Counted from the first letter of the stretch, positions 24,836-36,917 are shown. The stretch: DNA of 64,000 nt from Diabrotica undecimpunctata (GCF_040954645.1 NC_092807.1:4650001-4714000); one strand, 5' to 3'. The notes: a model not told the origin generated them from the sequence alone. Program-made: numbers and translations.

Positions 24836-25401
24836 GTAGGTTCCAAATATATAAGTGGTAAGTTTTTATTTCATACTTATCCAGTTGCTCTACAAACCAT
24901 CGTGCAAGATGGTCAATTGCTTGTAAATGGTATATCCGTTAATAAATAAATAGTCTGAAGAATAAAATCAGTAACTTGATAAATCCGTTTTTTTTTTCGT
25001 GAATCACTCTATAAAACTACAAATATTATAAAACTACTACAACATATAAATATACCATTCTCGTGTAAATAATAACACAGTTTAATAACAGACAGATTAT
25101 TTATATTGTTGTTAGATAAATATTTTCACAAATCAGTTAGTAGGTAAGATCGATAAATCTCATTAAATTCATCTAATACCTATCATCAACATGTTTGTTT
25201 TACAATTTTATCTTGAAAAGTAATTCAATGATTACCAATAACAACACATTTTAATAAATTATTATAAATAATTTATATTCAATTAAATTATATTTACAAT
25301 GACGTTAACACTCTAGTGGTTTCAAAGTTTATAAGACAAACATGAACATTAAAACGTGCCTAACGAATATATACCCCACCGGTGCCGCTCGGAACTATTT
25401 A
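24836..25401. other. AT-rich intronic DNA
   Basis: No feature recognised. Confidence 0.35.
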
Positions 25402-26173
25402 GGTCGTGGCATATTATCATGCACGTTGCGTTTGCAGCACGTAGCGTTTAGTTTCCGAAAAATATAATTTAAATGGTTTTAAATATGAACAACGCACACT
25501 GTTACGCAATTTGTTTGATTTTGATACAGAGTATTTAAAAAAATAATTTTCGAGGCTATTTTGTCATTTATGCATGTGTTTTTATTGCTTTGTGACAATT
25601 AATCACGGAAGTGATAAACAATTAGGACTTTTGTACGGAAGTGATACCTCTTCTTTTTAAAAATACTTTTTGGTTTGATATGTATGGCTTCGTTAAATGT
25701 AGTATTTTGTTTTTTAACTGAAGGTGAAATTAAATTTAAAACATATTTAAACTGAATCCTATTCATTCTAAAATAATTGTTAAACCTATTATTATTAAAT
25801 TCCTAATAATTGTTTATCACTTCCGTGATTAATTGTCACAAAGCAATAAAAACACATGCATAAATGACAAAATAGCCTCGAAAATTATTTTTTTAAATAC
25901 TCTGTATCAAAATCAAACAAAGACCTAAATAAACAACAAGGGAAAAACGACGGGTATCTAATTAACATTATCCTTACAAACCGGTTACGACTCGTTACGC
26001 AGCCGTCGGCATCAGTAAAATATTGTTTTCGAATATACTGAACGGAAACGTTAAGTGTCTGAAACGCAATGTTCCGGACAGTATGCGTTGTTCATATTTA
26101 AAACCATTTAAATTATATTTTTCGGAAACGCTATGTGCTGGAAACGCAACGTGCACGATAATATGCCACGACC
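25402..26173. mobile_element. Foldback element with interrupted arm
   Basis: GGTCGTGGCATATTATC at 25402 is mirrored at 26173. The outer arms (25402-25495 with about 26083-26173) and inner arms (about 25495-25630 with 25800-25920) pair in order. The right arm carries about 160 bp of extra sequence (25921-26082) that has no partner on the left. The inner arms include the inverse pair AATTAATCACGGAAGTGATA. No coding capacity. Confidence 0.8.
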
Positions 26174-26317
26174 TTTTCTCTTACTTCGATCTCTCTTTTC
26201 CTTCCCAAGACTTCACCTACTATTTTGGAATGCTGTCTACAGTCGTCTGTACAGAGCAGTGTTATGTCTTTTCCATATGAAAATAAAAAAAAATATACAC
26301 AAAAAGAACTAATTTTG

Positions 26318-26840
26318 GAACAAATTTTCTTTTCGGCCTTACAACTTTTTTTTCTGGTAATGTTACAATAAAATAAAATCAAAGCAATATCATAGAGGGT
26401 TTTTTATAGAATCATTTTCACTACAAATTTGTTTAATTTCAATAATGTCTCTGGATTTTACAGCGCTCCAAAGTTGGCCGGGTTCTTAAATAGTCGCCAT
26501 CTTGGAATAAGGAGTGCAAAGGGTTTTCGCGCTGTATCTCGTAAACTAGCAACCCTACAGAAAATTGTATTTAACATTATTTGTAGGAAATTAAATTGTG
26601 TACACATTTATTCTTATTACTTTTTATGGTAATATGGAAAATAAAAAGTTATTAATAAAAATAACTAAAAATTTTTAAACAAATTTTCTTTTCTGCCTTA
26701 ACTTTTTTTCTAATCATTTTATAATAAAATGATGTCAAAGCAATATTACATAGGGTTTTGCAACGAATAATTTTCACTAAAAATTAGTATAATTTCATTA
26801 ATTTTTCTGGAAGTTGACCGGGTTCTTGATTACTCGTAAG
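26318..26840. repeat. Two direct repeats about 361 bp apart
   Basis: Blocks starting AACAAATTTTCTTTTC at about 26320 and 26680 share, in order, CCTTA, a T-run, AATAAAATGA-like, CAAAGCAATAT, ATAGGGTTTT, TTTTCACTA, AATTTC and GGGTTCTT. They are diverged and non-coding; they may be parts of one unknown element. Confidence 0.65.
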
Positions 26841-26908
26841 AATACGATAAAAATGAACCTTCAGACTTAGTTTTCTATTATATATTTTTTATCCGTATAT
26901 CATCATCA

Positions 26909-29348
26909 TCTACCATAATTGATTTTAAACCAATCAACAAGCGCATGTGCTCTCTAAGACTCAAAGGAAAATGGTTTAACCTAACCCTCCTCTCAATCCA
27001 CACACCAACGGAAGAAGCAAATGAAGACGACAAGGAGGAATTTTATGAAATTTTAGAACAACAGTACACAACGGCACCCAGATACGACGTCAAAATCATA
27101 CTGAGAGACTTCAATGTCAAACTAGGTAAAGAGGACCATCTTAGAGCAGTGATCGGCACACATAGCTTACATGGTAATACTAATGATAACGGATCAAGAC
27201 TGGCAGAATTCGCTATTGCCAAAAATATGGTAGTAAAAACTACACAATTCCAAAGAAAAGATGTACATAAAGTAACCTGGGTGTCAAATGATAGAATCAC
27301 ACGAAACCAAATATACCATGTGCTTATCGATGGAAGACATTCTAGCAATATCATCAGCGTACACAGTCTGAGGGGAGCAGAAAATGACTCTGGCCACTTC
27401 CTGGTTAGAACAAAAATGTGAACAAGGCTAAAGACGAGACAGCCAAAGCAATGCCAACAAGGAAACAGATGGGACATTTCTAGGCTCGATAGCGCCATAG
27501 TGAACGCCAATATCAGGCACTGATCCAAAACAAATTGCAGACACTGGAAGAAGAAGAAACATCAACGCCAGAATTGACCATAGACAAGAAATGGCAAAAT
27601 ATAACAAACGCCATAGAAAGTGCCGCAGCGGAAACTATAGGAAAAGAAAGGAATAACAAGAAGAAAAACCAGTGGTTTGACCATGAGTGCAAACAAAGCT
27701 TGCATCAGAAAGCAATCAAGAGGCTAGAGTTACTAACACGCCCTACAGATGAGAACAGTTAAAACTACAACAGAGTAAGGACTCAATCAGAGTAAGGTCA
27801 GTCTAGACAGTTTTATAAGGACCTAAAAACAATGAAGGGCAACACGACCAACAGCCCAAGATTTATAAAAGACGATGCAAGACAATTGCTGACAGACGAG
27901 GAGATAAGCCGCCAATGGAGAAATTATTTTGAGCAACTACTAAAAAAAGGGGAAGAAAAGCTCCTCCTTGAGATATATCATCTTATAAGAGAAGTCTGGG
28001 AAAGAGAAGAAATACCGAAACACTGGCATGAAAACAATATAGTACCCATCCACTAGAAGGGATCAAACAAATATGTCGTTACTATAGAGGAATATCGTTA
28101 ATCAATACAACGTACAAAATTATATCCATAATACTGTCTAGAAGTCTAACTCCATACGCAGAGGAAATAATAGGCGACTACCAAAGCGGATTCAGACCGG
28201 GAAGGTCGACCATAGACCAGATATTCGTCTTAAGCGAGGTTTTGGAAAAAAACTTGGAATTCAACCGCGATGTACAACAAATCTTCGTGGACTTTAAACA
28301 AGCTTACGATTCTGTTAGCAGAGAAGCATTGTGGGAGACCATGGTAGAAATAGGATTACGAATTGGCAGCACCACGTCGGAGAAATTCCTCATTGACATC
28401 GGGCTTAGACCAGGCTTAGGAGATCCTCTCGCCCCCTGCTATTTAATTTTGCAATGGAACATGCGGTAAGGAAAGCTCAACCACAACTGACAAACGGATT
28501 TGCCGCCTAAGGATCAAAAATACTATTAGCGTTTGCGGATGACGTGGACACAATTACACAATCCACCGGAGATGCAAAAGAAGTTTTCACCCTATTCGAA
28601 AACAGAGCCAAGAAAGTTGGTCTGAAGATGAACGAGGACAAGACCAAGTACATGGTGGTTACGAAGAACCCAAGACCAAGAGTTAGACAAAACGTAACAA
28701 CCAATGAATACAACTTTAAAATCGTCAAAGAATTCAAGTACCTGGGAGCGATCATAACATCTGAAAATAAATATGAAAAGGACGTGGCAGTCAGGATCAT
28801 TGCAGGAAACAGGGCATATTACTAATAAATGACCGTACTTAAATCAAAAATACTCTCAATACCAGCAAAAATAAGAGTGTACAAGACAATAATTCGTCCC
28901 ACAATAACGTATGGAAGCGAAACATGGACTCTGAACCAGCGGGAAACGACAAAATGACTGGTACTGGAAAGAAAGATACTGCGAACTATTTATGGACCTT
29001 GCAGAGAAGAGACAACAGGAGAATGGAGAAGAAGACACAATGATGAACTCCAGACAGTATATGGAGATGAAAACATAATACGCTACATTAAAGCAAACCG
29101 AATAAGATGGGCGAGCCACGTACTAAGATCGAGTAACGAAAGACTCCTGAACGCTACATTCTGGGAAAGGCCCAATGGCAGAAGGTCAGTTGGTCGCCCA
29201 AGAAAGAGATGGAAGGGCGCACTAGCCATTGATATACGCAAAATGGGAATACAGCAATGGGAAATAGCTGCTCAGGACCGACAACAATGGAGGTAAATAG
29301 TAAACGCGGCCAAGACTCACATAGAGTCGTAGAGCCGGTGATGATGAT
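26909..29348 (+). mobile_element. RTE-like LINE, nearly complete ORF2, with 14-bp target duplication
   Basis: It begins in the endonuclease (MCSLRLKGKWFNLTLLSIHT, then ILRDFNVKLG where GDFN is expected, and RITRNQIYHVLIDGR). It continues through a linker (27535-27762) to reverse transcriptase pieces: WEREEIPKHWHENNIVPIH, FVDFKQAYDSVSREAL, FADDVDTITQSTGDAKE and FKYLGAIITSENKYEKD. The C-terminal region has RTIYGPCREETTGEWRRR, NRIRWASHVLRSSNERLL and RSVGRPRKRW. At least five frameshifts or stops are present. The tail is GATGATGAT. GTATATCATCATCA lies at 26895-26908 and 29349-29362. It is in intron 2, antisense to the transporter. Confidence 0.9.
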
Positions 29349-29362
29349 GTATATCATCATCA

Positions 29363-30038
29363 CCGAAAAAGATTGTTAGTCTTTTTTCGTCTCTGAGATT
29401 AATAATCTAAACATTTTGGAGTCTGTTTATAATAAAGAGACAACAGGAAATAAACAACGATCTTTCCGCTGATGCGGGCAAGATAATGATTTTTGAGGAT
29501 GATGTCACTTTGAGATGGAGCGCCTTAAGAAACGGACACTTTTATTGTAGAAGTGCGAGTTTGGCCATCAGTACTTCGATGTTGACAGCCGTAAGAAAGC
29601 AATTTAGAGTCTGGGCGGATAAGATTCGTTTTCATAAGGCTTTGAAAAAAACGGCAGTGAGAAGAAGGTAATTCAGCTTAAAATGCAGTATGGTAATCTT
29701 TGTGTAATGTTACTTAATCACCGTTTGTCGTAAGCTGTGTTGTGCTTGTGACAGGGGATTTTCAAAGGGGAACAAAATGTTTTCGGACTAATCAGTCCAT
29801 CTTAAGTGACCTTTGTAGTACTTGCAAAATGACCTCAAAACCAAACAGTGTGAGTTTAAATGGATTAAACCATACCTAAAATTATTAAATTATTTACAGC
29901 CAACTCCTGGGACTTATCCCTATTTAAGTTAATATGTAAGAAGTTGAAGTTGTTGTATAAGGTAATTACCTCCCTACTTTAAGAGCTTATTTGCTATTTG
30001 ATCTACTCCTGGGGATTTCCGATATAATAAGTGATGGT
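29363..30038. other. Intronic DNA without secure features
   Basis: A 61-codon open frame at 29486-29671 (MIFEDDVTLRWSALRNGHFY) has no recognised relatives and may be chance. Confidence 0.3.
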
Positions 30039-30050
30039 GATAAAGATTTT

Positions 30051-31359
30051 TTTTACAGCATACAAGATATTGTCAAATATTTTGCACGAGAGATTAAAGC
30101 CTTATACTGAAATATTTCTAGGAGAATATCAGGCAGGATTCAGGCGTGGAAGTTTAACCATTAACCAGATCTTTACACTACGACAGATCCTCGAAAAAGC
30201 GCAAGAGTTTAACATAGATATGTATCATATTTTTGTCGATTTTAAAGCGGCATATGACAGTGTCTTAAGACCAAGTCTTTACAACTCTATGAATGAGTTA
30301 GGAATTCGAAAAAAACTCATATGTTTGATAAAAGTGACAATGGCGAAGATGCTATCAGCAGTAAAAATTCAAAACGACGCGTCAACCCCATTTCAAATAC
30401 ATAGGGGGTTAAGGCATGGAGATGCGCTGGCGTGTCAGCTTTTTAATGTCCCCTTGGAAAAAGTTGTACGAGACGCTAATTTAGATAGCAGGAGAACAAT
30501 ATTTAATAGATCAGTCCAAATTCTAGCATATGCAGACGACGTGGACATTATAACAAGAACTAGGGCGAGACCTGTGGAAATCTTAACCGAGCTAGTAGCA
30601 GCAGCAGAACGAATGGGGTTACAGATAAATCAAAATAGAACCAAATTCATGGCGACTAACACAAACACAAGAGCTGGAAATGTTGACACAAATTTAATTA
30701 TCAATGACCAAAACTTCGAAGCAGTCAAAGAGTTCATATATCTAGGGACATCGGTTAACCCCAATAATAACACATCTGAGGAAATAAAAAGGCGAATAAT
30801 AATTGCAAACAGGTGTTATCATGGTCTATCAAAGTACTTAGCTAACAAAAGTCTGTCTCAAAAAACTCGTATAAGGCTGTATAAAATACTGATAGTCCCC
30901 GTTCTCACATATGGATCAGAGGCATGGACGCTAACGAAAACAGATGAATCCGCTCTATCCATTTTTGAAAGAAAGGTGCTACGCAAGATATTCGGAGCGG
31001 TCTGTGAGAACAGAATATGGAGGCGTAGATATAACTTTGAACTGCAGAATATCTACAAGCATACGTTTGGTGGTAAAGATATTACCACTATAATTAAGCG
31101 AAACCGCCTGCAGTGGGCAGGACATGTAGCCCGGGCCCCTGAATCGAATATGATAAAAAAGATTCTAACAGCGCAACCCGTGGGAAAGAGAAGCCGGGGT
31201 AGACCAAAGCTGAGGTGGATGGATGGGGTAACACAAGATGAGGAGAAGATCGGAGTCGGCAACTGAAAAATGCAAGCAAAGGACAGAACAGAATGGCGTA
31301 GAAAGCTTGAGAAGGTCGAGGCCCTCTAATGGCTGTAGCACCACGTTGATGATGATGAT
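30051..31359 (+). mobile_element. RTE-like LINE, long open reverse transcriptase, 37 bp from a splice site
   Basis: One open frame of about 405 codons runs from the truncation point to a TGA at 31264. It contains YQAGFRRGSLTINQIFTLRQ, FVDFKAAYDSV, GLRHGDALACQLFN, LAYADDVDIITRT, FIYLGTSVNPNNN, LTYGSEAWTLTKTDE, NRLQWAGHVARAPES and GKRSRGRPKLRW. After the TGA the same frame continues KMQAKDRTEWRRKLEKVEAL, so the stop is one late mutation. The tail is GATGATGATGAT. GATAAAGATTTT duplicates flank it at 30039-30050 and 31360-31371. It is 5' truncated and antisense to the transporter. It is related to the LINE at 26909. Confidence 0.9.
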
Positions 31360-31408
31360 GATAAAGATTTTGTGATGTCTGTAAATTAATTATTATAATG
31401 TAACTTAC

Positions 31409-31537
31409 CAATAATATATTCTAAAATTAGATTCCATCCAATAACAAACGCCACAAATTCTCCTACACTGACGTAACTGTATATATAGGCAGAACCTGCT
31501 TTTGGAACTCTGGCGGCAAATTCGGCATAGCACAAAC
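31409..31537 (-). CDS. Cationic amino acid transporter, coding exon 2
   Basis: This 129-bp exon encodes residues 77-119. It reads [20 protein letters not shown] and then a membrane helix ([20 protein letters not shown]). The acceptor is TTCTATTTCAG|GTTTG and the donor is ATTATTG|GTAAG, phase 1 on both sides. Motifs of the type YAEF.ARVP..GSAY.Y are a hallmark of CAT-type SLC7 proteins. It is too short to show as a long open frame and was found by following the splice phase from exon 1. A LINE insertion ends 37 bp inside the downstream intron. Confidence 0.93.
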
Positions 31538-32289
31538 CTGAAATAGAAAATAAAACGTTAATAAACCCTTAAATATACATTATGTAGTTCATTTTTGCTC
31601 CATTCTTCTCGCGGTACTATACAATTGACATTAGCTCGGTCTTCCCCAGTCCTTGAACGCTGTATTTTCTCGGTTATATATTTGTTTCGTACGTGGTTCC
31701 TTCTAGTTTTAAGTGTGATAGTTACTAATATATTAATTTTAAAAATGTATAATATATCAAAGAAAAGAAAAATTAATGAGGAAAACCGCAAATTTAATGA
31801 AAAGGGAACTTGTGATTATTTCTTTATTTAATAATTATAATACTATTTGCACTGATTTGTAAAGAATCTATAAGCGTATTTATTACATACCAAAGGTTAT
31901 TAATGTTTTATTACATATACCAAGGTAGGGATTCGTTTGGTATACCTTATGGTCCGCATGCTTTTCGATTTTTTAGATTTCGTATTCCATCTTCAACTTT
32001 CTGTACTGTTATTTTATCGTCTTCATCGTATTACACTTTATATGTTCTTGTAATGGTGTTAGTGAATTGCAGTCTTGTTTCAGTCAGAAGTTGTGGGTAA
32101 TGTTCGATCCAAGATCTTTCTTCTATCAAATCTATTCTACTCACTTCTTTGCTATTTTTTCTCCGGTTTTTCCCGTTTTCTATGCTTCTCTTGAGCTTGC
32201 TGACCCTATATATTTGTTGAGCTCTTCTCTACATTTACTTTCCCAGGAAACATTTTTTTCTTTAGTTGTTACTAAATAGATTTTTATCT
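31538..32289 (-). mobile_element. Intron 1 sequence with a possible LINE linker remnant
   Basis: 31538-31548 is the exon-2 acceptor tract. Further on, the minus strand reads WESKCRE, NKYIGSASSREA, GKTGEKIAKK and WIEHYPQLLTETRLQF. This resembles the stretch between endonuclease and reverse transcriptase of RTE-like LINEs (..YIGG.R..E.W.. and ..HY..LLTE.R..F). It seems to resume at about 33140-33230 beyond the palindromic element. Many stops; moderate to low confidence. Confidence 0.4.
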
Positions 32290-33138
32290 ACAAAGCACGT
32301 GGTGTTCGTGTGTATTAAGGTATAAAAAAAATTGCTTATTACAAGCTTAAACTTTTATTTTAAGAAGATCTTTTCGGAATTAAATCATTCCATCATCAGT
32401 TAAATAAAAAGTTGTTAAAAAACATTGTATGGCCACTTAAATAAACTTTCGAAGGACATCCGTATTAAAATATAATCCTTATGGTTTTATCAAGGTAAAT
32501 GCAATAGACTTAACTTATTGATTATTAAAAAACTGAAAATGGGGGCATCTTACTTGACCCCCTGTAGCTGGTGAAGTTTTTTCGACTTACATTACCTCTG
32601 ATCTGTTCTGGAGTCTTGGGCTAACTGATATAAAGATGGTATGAAAAATCAGTTAGTACCCATCAATGTCAAGTGGAATGATGTAGTAGGAGCAAAAGTC
32701 ATTGTGCTTAAGTTTGTGAATAGGCAGTTTTTAGTGAAGAATTGTGTTTTGTGTGTAGTAAAATCAATAGCAATTTTTTGCTATAAATTTGCTATAATTA
32801 GCCAGTTAGCCCAAGACTCCAGAACAGATCAGAGGTAATGTAAGTCGAAAAAACTTCACCAGCTACAGGGGGTCATGTAAGATGCCCCCATCTTCAGTTT
32901 TTTAATAATCAATAAGTTAAGTCTATTGCATTTACCTTGATAAAACCATGAGGATTATATTTTAATACGGATGTCCTTCGAAAGTTTTTTTAAGTGGCCA
33001 TACAATGTTTTTTAACAACTTTTTATTTAACTGATGATGGAACGATTTAATTCCGAAAAGATCTTCTTAAAATAAAAGTTTAAGCTTGTAATAAGCAATT
33101 TTTTATACCTTAATACACATGAACACCACGTGCTTTGT
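32290..33138. mobile_element. Palindromic MITE with arms of about 335 bp
   Basis: The left arm 32292-32628 starts CAAAGCACGTGGTGTTC and the right arm of about 32803-33136 is its reverse complement, with only scattered differences. Both ends abut TA (32290-32291 and 33137-33138), consistent with a TA target site as in the Tc1/mariner group. The roughly 175-bp centre has a short random frame only. It lies in intron 1 of the transporter. Confidence 0.88.
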
Positions 33139-33632
33139 ATTCAACAGGTATACTAGCCACTCCTGGATATCTCCACTTCATGGTTTGTTCCAGTTTCACT
33201 TTTAATTTTAAGATTTTTATCTCTCTGTTTTCTTTTTGTTCCTTTGGATTTTGCCTTATGAGTGCTTCATAAGCTGCTTCATTAACTTTATTTTTTATCT
33301 CTTGGTAGATATTCTGGGTTGAGAAGTCGATCAGGTTTCTTAATTTTTTGTTTATATCAATATATTAACTAATATCTTTAATACATTTAAAGATAATTCT
33401 TCACAATTTGCACTAGCACTTGACGAAAGCAACGATATAACTAGCACCGCTCAATTGTTGATTTTTTATCCGTGGAATTAATAAACAATTTTGGTAACAG
33501 AAGATGTATAATAAGGACCACTTCATTGAAAACTTTCTTCACTGAAAATTTTTTTAAGACCTTACTCACATTTGATTATATAAAAGTCATAACTGGCCAT
33601 CTACCAAAATTCGGGACGGGAAAGAAAAGTAA
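33139..33632. other. Intronic DNA
   Basis: Perhaps LINE linker remnant to about 33350. The next 150 bases (TTGCACTAGCACTTGACGAA, then GCAACGATATAACTAG) have a faint transposase-like frame ALDESNDIT, too short to assign. Confidence 0.3.
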
Positions 33633-33634
33633 TA

Positions 33635-34544
33635 CAGTGGAACCTCGATTATCCGTCAGGGCACCGGACCAAGGGTATGACGGATAATCGAAAAGACGGT
33701 TAAAAGAACATTAAAAAAAATTTAATTTGATTTAAAATATTCCGAAATCTTTGTTTGTTTTATTGTTACTTCACATTTTGCAACGGCTGAATTTCTTAAT
33801 CGACGTAAAATCATCAAATCTACCTTATTTGTTTCTTCTTGTCGAGAATTCCACTCGATGAATTGTTGTATGTGGGATGCAGCTTCTCTAGCTTCTTTAT
33901 GCAAATCTTTGTGAGTTGCAATCATCAACATCGCCACCCCAGCCATACTTTTTAATTCCTTCAGCATTTTTCTTTAAGATTGTTGTTCTCGGAACATTAT
34001 ACTTTTTGCTCAATACGATAGCAGAAACACCTCTCTTTCGTTATGCAATAATTTCTGTTTTTTTTTTAATTGACAAAAAAACACGTTTTCTTTTTGATGC
34101 TCCAGATGTGGAAGGCTCCATTTTTCAAAACTTAATGAATCAAAGGACTAAGTGACACAATCAATGTTCGAATTTGAATCAAACTGAATTATGGTGACAC
34201 ACAGATATTGACTGTAATAATTATTGTGCTGTGGGTTTTTATTTTCGGCTTGAGATTCTAAAAATAGAACTCTAAAAGCACGGTATCATTTATTACTACC
34301 TATTTACATTAAAATTTAATCCAGAGCCCTTAATAAGAACAAAAATTATTTACATAAAATAATGTGGTGGTGGCATAACTGCACGTGTATATTTCACCGA
34401 ATTTCGTTTGGCTGATCGCAATGCTCAAACAAAATGAATTTAGGACAAAATTTTTACTTATGTAGTGAATATAACTTATGTATGAACGCTGACGGTTAAC
34501 AGAGGTGACGGTTAATAGAGAGACGGATAATCGAGGTTCCACTG
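33635..34544 (-). mobile_element. Tigger/pogo-type element with internal deletion
   Basis: Perfect inverted ends start CAGTGGAACCTCGATTATCC at 33635 and, inverted, end at 34544, flanked by TA on both sides. On the minus strand an ATG near 34120 opens MEPSTSGASKRKRVF, then a helix-turn-helix block (GVSAIVLSKKYNVPRTTILK). The frame then passes, after a large deletion, to a C-terminal block at 33967-33722 (VDLMILRRLRNSAVAKCEVT, KQTKISEYFKSN), matching the end of Tigger/jerky-like transposases. The DDE catalytic core is absent. A TAA lies in the N-terminal block. It must have moved with help from a full copy. Confidence 0.9.
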
Positions 34545-35593
34545 TATAGGAAAAATAAAATATGTTAGATAAAATCTAACTGCGTTACTGATCGCGGGTA
34601 AATGTCAATTTTTTAAGGAGGTCCAAACAGTAAACCTTTTATCAGCAGCAGAAGTCTTACATTTTCCAGATTTTCGTTCATTCGTTCCAGTTTTTCTAAG
34701 GCTTTGCTTGTTTCTTCCTATATTAGACAGGTATTTAATTCTCTTGCTGTAAATTTCTATATTATTATCTCCTACTACAAGATCTAAAGCTTTAATACAA
34801 TCTTTAATGTTGAAAATTATTTTGAGAATGAATAAAAAGATTTATTTTACCATCGTTTGTGTGAAATTTTGATGATAGAAACAATCTTATTTTGCCGCGT
34901 ATAACGCGCACAATTGCAGCGTGATATGGAAATCTTGATGATTTGAAATAATTAGCATCATTGTCCTTAGACTCTTCCAAAAAATTATCAAAATTGGACC
35001 ATAAATAAAAAATTTAGTTAAAATCAAATCGACCGTTTTTTATGAAACTGATTGTATATATGTATGCTTGTAATTAAATAAAAAAGCACCTCATTAGAAT
35101 CCATTTTATTCTCAGCATGACCAATTCTGTTTAACACTAATATTGAGATAAATTATCCGTGCAAAATATTGTAGCAAAACAATTATTATTTAATGTCCAC
35201 CTGTTAGCCTTGTACCAATTAAACCATAATACTTTGTTCGTTTCAATATTCACTCTTCCAAAATATTCGTTTTGTGGGTCGTCGACCCACTTATTGACAC
35301 ACCAACAGATGCTGCAAAATTATTTGTGCGTAATTTTTGGCAATCGATTTATCGGACTTGTAGCGAAAGTTACAGTGTTGTACGTCAACGGGGAATTCTT
35401 GCATATACAATTTTGTCATCACTTGTTAGTCGCTTCTATTATTACAACTACACAACTATTCAAATTACGAATATACGTACATAAATATGCAAATCAAGCA
35501 ATATAAACAAATAAATATTTCTTTTGCTCATGATCAACTGATAATCCAAAGTTCACTGAAATACAAAGGGCCATCTACATATTGAAGCTGGAT
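34545..35593. other. Intronic DNA without secure features
   Basis: A 70-codon frame at 35272-35484 (MWVVDPLIDTPTDAAKLFVR) is not recognised. The rest is AT-rich. Confidence 0.3.
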
Positions 35594-35605
35594 AATAAAG
35601 TAAGG

Positions 35606-36905
35606 ACAATATCACTAATAAGCCATACCCTCAAAATATTTCTAAAGGTGATTCATGGAAGATTATATAGAAAACTAGAAGATGATATGGATGATACTCA
35701 GTTTGGGTTCCGCAAGGGACTGGGAACGAGAGAGGCATTGTTTGCTTTTAATGTCCTCTCTCAAAGATGCTTAGATATGAACCTAGATATTTATTCCTGT
35801 TTCATCGACTTCGAGAAGGCATTCGACAGGGTCCAACATGAAAAACTAATAGAAGTACTGAGAAACAAAGATATGGACAGACGAGACTTACGAATCATTA
35901 TCAATCTGTATTGGAATCAAAAGGCCAATATAAAGATAGAAGAACAAAAGTCCGAAAATATAGATATAAAGAGAGGAGTAAGACAGGGCTGTGTTCTGTC
36001 ACCATTACTGTTTAACGTGTACAGTGAAGCCATATTCCAGGAAGCGATAGCGGATCTGGGTGATGGAATCTCTGTAAACGGAAGAATAGTAAATAACATA
36101 AGATTCGCTGATGACACCGTTATAATGGCAGACACCCTGGAATCGCTACAAGAATTGGTAAATAGAATTAACGATTATTGCATTAGATACGGACTAAAAA
36201 TAAATAAGAGAAAAACTAAATTCATGATTGTCTCAAAAACGCAACATGGAAATGAAGGATTAATGTTAGAGCAAACCCAAATAGAAAAAGTAGAGACATA
36301 TAAATATCTGGGAACCTGGGTTGATGACAAAAATGACCAAAGCAGAGAAATCAAAGTCCGAATTGAAACTGCAAGGCAAGCATTTGTGAAAATGAAGACA
36401 ATGCTTACCAACAGAGACCTTCAGTTGCATCTCAGATTGAGGGCTCTAAGATGTTACATATTTTCTATCTTACTATACGGAATGGAAGCTTGGACATTGA
36501 AGAAACAACACATAAGGAAAATAGAAGCGTTCGAAATGTGGTGTTACAGAAGAATATTAAAAATTCAGTGGGTTCAAAGGATTACCAATGCTGAGGTACT
36601 ACGACGTCTAAATAAGGAGTTAGAAATTATGAACAGCATAAAAAGAAGAAAACTAGAATATTTGGGTCACATAACCAGAGGAGAAAAATATGAACTGCTG
36701 AGAATTATTATGCAAGGAAGGATCCAAGGAAGAAGAAGCATAGGAAGAAGAAGCATAGGAAGAAGACGCATCTCCTGGCTGAAAAACCTTAGAGAATGGT
36801 TTAACTGTAGTTCACTACAACTTTTCAGAGCAGCAGCTAACAAAGTGACCATAGCCGTTATGATATCCAACCTCCGATAGGAGATGGGACTTTAAGAAGA
36901 AGAAG
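35606..36905 (+). mobile_element. RTE-like LINE, recent 5'-truncated copy
   Basis: The open frame runs unbroken from the truncation point to a natural-looking stop at 36880, about 425 codons. It carries FRKGLGTREALFAFN, FIDFEKAFDRV, GVRQGCVLSPLLFN, RFADDTVIMAD, YKYLGTWVDDKNDQSR, WCYRRILKIQWVQRITN, EYLGHITRGEKYEL and RRSIGRRSIGRRRISWL. The tail is AAGAAGAAGAA. AATAAAGTAAGG flanks it at 35594-35605 and 36906-36917. It is the same family as 12517-14871 but has an extra RRSIG repeat, a small in-frame duplication. The lack of internal stops suggests a young insertion. Confidence 0.92.
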
Positions 36906-36917
36906 AATAAAGTAAGG

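Noticed and set aside
29486..29671. A small host gene in intron 2
   Set aside because: The 61-codon frame has no recognised motif and no supporting splice sites. It may be chance.
33472..33687. A small gene with frame MELINNFGNRRCIIRTTSLK
   Set aside because: It runs into the Tigger terminal repeat and has no recognisable relatives or splice context.
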